6,021 nt of DNA, from contig JACCSI010000302.1 of the NCBI GenBank assembly GCA_013813075.1, positions 1 to 6,021 on the forward strand, read 5' to 3'. Of the stretch, positions 5,956-6,021 are shown piece by piece (the first letter of the stretch is position 1; each line of letters starts with the position of its first letter). A model generated the notes under the pieces. The model had not been told where the DNA came from. It saw nothing but the letters and a program-made list of their open reading frames with translations, and searched no databases. Origin of the DNA: Acidobacteriota bacterium. GTDB lineage: Bacteria; Acidobacteriota; Vicinamibacteria; Vicinamibacterales; UBA2999. Position numbers and translations under genes: made by a program.

Positions 5956-6021
5956 AGAGAACTGCGGCGAAGCGTGCGTTCGTGACAGCTGCCTCGGCCG
6001 GTATTGGCCTGGCCTTCGCGC
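5949..6021 (+). CDS. Short-chain dehydrogenase/reductase, N-terminal fragment (runs off the window)
   Basis: The ATG at 5949 opens a frame with no stop through the right edge, giving 24 whole residues: MKERTAAKRAFVTAA then SAGIGLAFA. This is the first beta strand and glycine-rich turn of an SDR Rossmann fold, which binds NAD(P)(H). The usual motif T-G-x-x-x-G-I-G appears as T13-A14-A15-S16-A17-G18-I19-G20, with Ala in place of the first Gly. That variant is known in some SDR groups (for example the DHRS6/3-hydroxybutyrate dehydrogenase type). The strand starts within about 10 residues of the N-terminus, as normal for classical SDRs of about 250 residues. Substrate cannot be told, because the catalytic Ser-Tyr-Lys region lies outside the window. 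It is transcribed divergently from the lipoprotein gene across a 73-bp gap. Confidence 0.75.
   Translation, partial: MKERTAAKRAFVTAASAGIGLAFA

Noticed and set aside
1..6021. CRISPR array, tRNA, rRNA, insertion sequence or attachment site
   Set aside because: No direct-repeat array, transposase gene, terminal inverted repeats or RNA gene signature was seen; protein-coding sequence fills nearly the whole window.

Overview
The window is gene-dense, GC-rich bacterial chromosome with strong G/C preference at third codon positions. It holds two tandem genes on the + strand, two tandem genes on the - strand converging on them, and the first 24 codons of a fifth gene diverging at the right edge. Gene families, compact packing and base composition suit a soil- or water-type Gram-negative bacterium. 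The long conserved blocks of the first gene resemble a family I associate with Planctomycetes, Verrucomicrobia and Acidobacteria. I lean to Acidobacteriota or a similar lineage, but no marker gene settles this. I see no phage, insertion sequence, CRISPR, tRNA or rRNA.

Layout. Positions 4-1437 and 1442-2569 (+) encode two exported beta-propeller proteins of the PQQ-binding-like (BamB-like) repeat type. The first has a Sec-type signal peptide and the second a twin-arginine-type one. Only 4 bases separate them, so they are probably one operon. Position 2593 back to 5067 (-) encodes an 824-residue soluble hybrid histidine kinase: PAS, PAS, GAF, HisKA, HATPase_c, receiver. It sits 1 base downstream of a gene for a predicted lipoprotein of unknown function. 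I place that lipoprotein's start at 5875 rather than at the longest possible start (5950), because of a well-placed GGAG ribosome site. Divergent from it, from 5949 to the edge, is the N-terminus of a short-chain dehydrogenase/reductase (SDR), recognisable by its nucleotide-binding glycine motif.

How the parts may work together. The two propellers look like a periplasmic or envelope pair. The lipoprotein and kinase look like a two-gene transcription unit with translational coupling. The kinase has no membrane segment and no DNA-binding output, and its phosphorelay partner is not in the window. The 73-bp gap between the lipoprotein and SDR genes seems to hold two oppositely oriented, interleaved promoter-like elements, and the SDR transcript may be leaderless. 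The + pair and the - pair end within 23 bp of each other, with both stop codons lying in the arms of a short inverted repeat. Nothing here amounts to a clearly new system. The most useful observations are the edge SDR gene, the corrected lipoprotein start, and the lipoprotein/soluble-kinase pairing.
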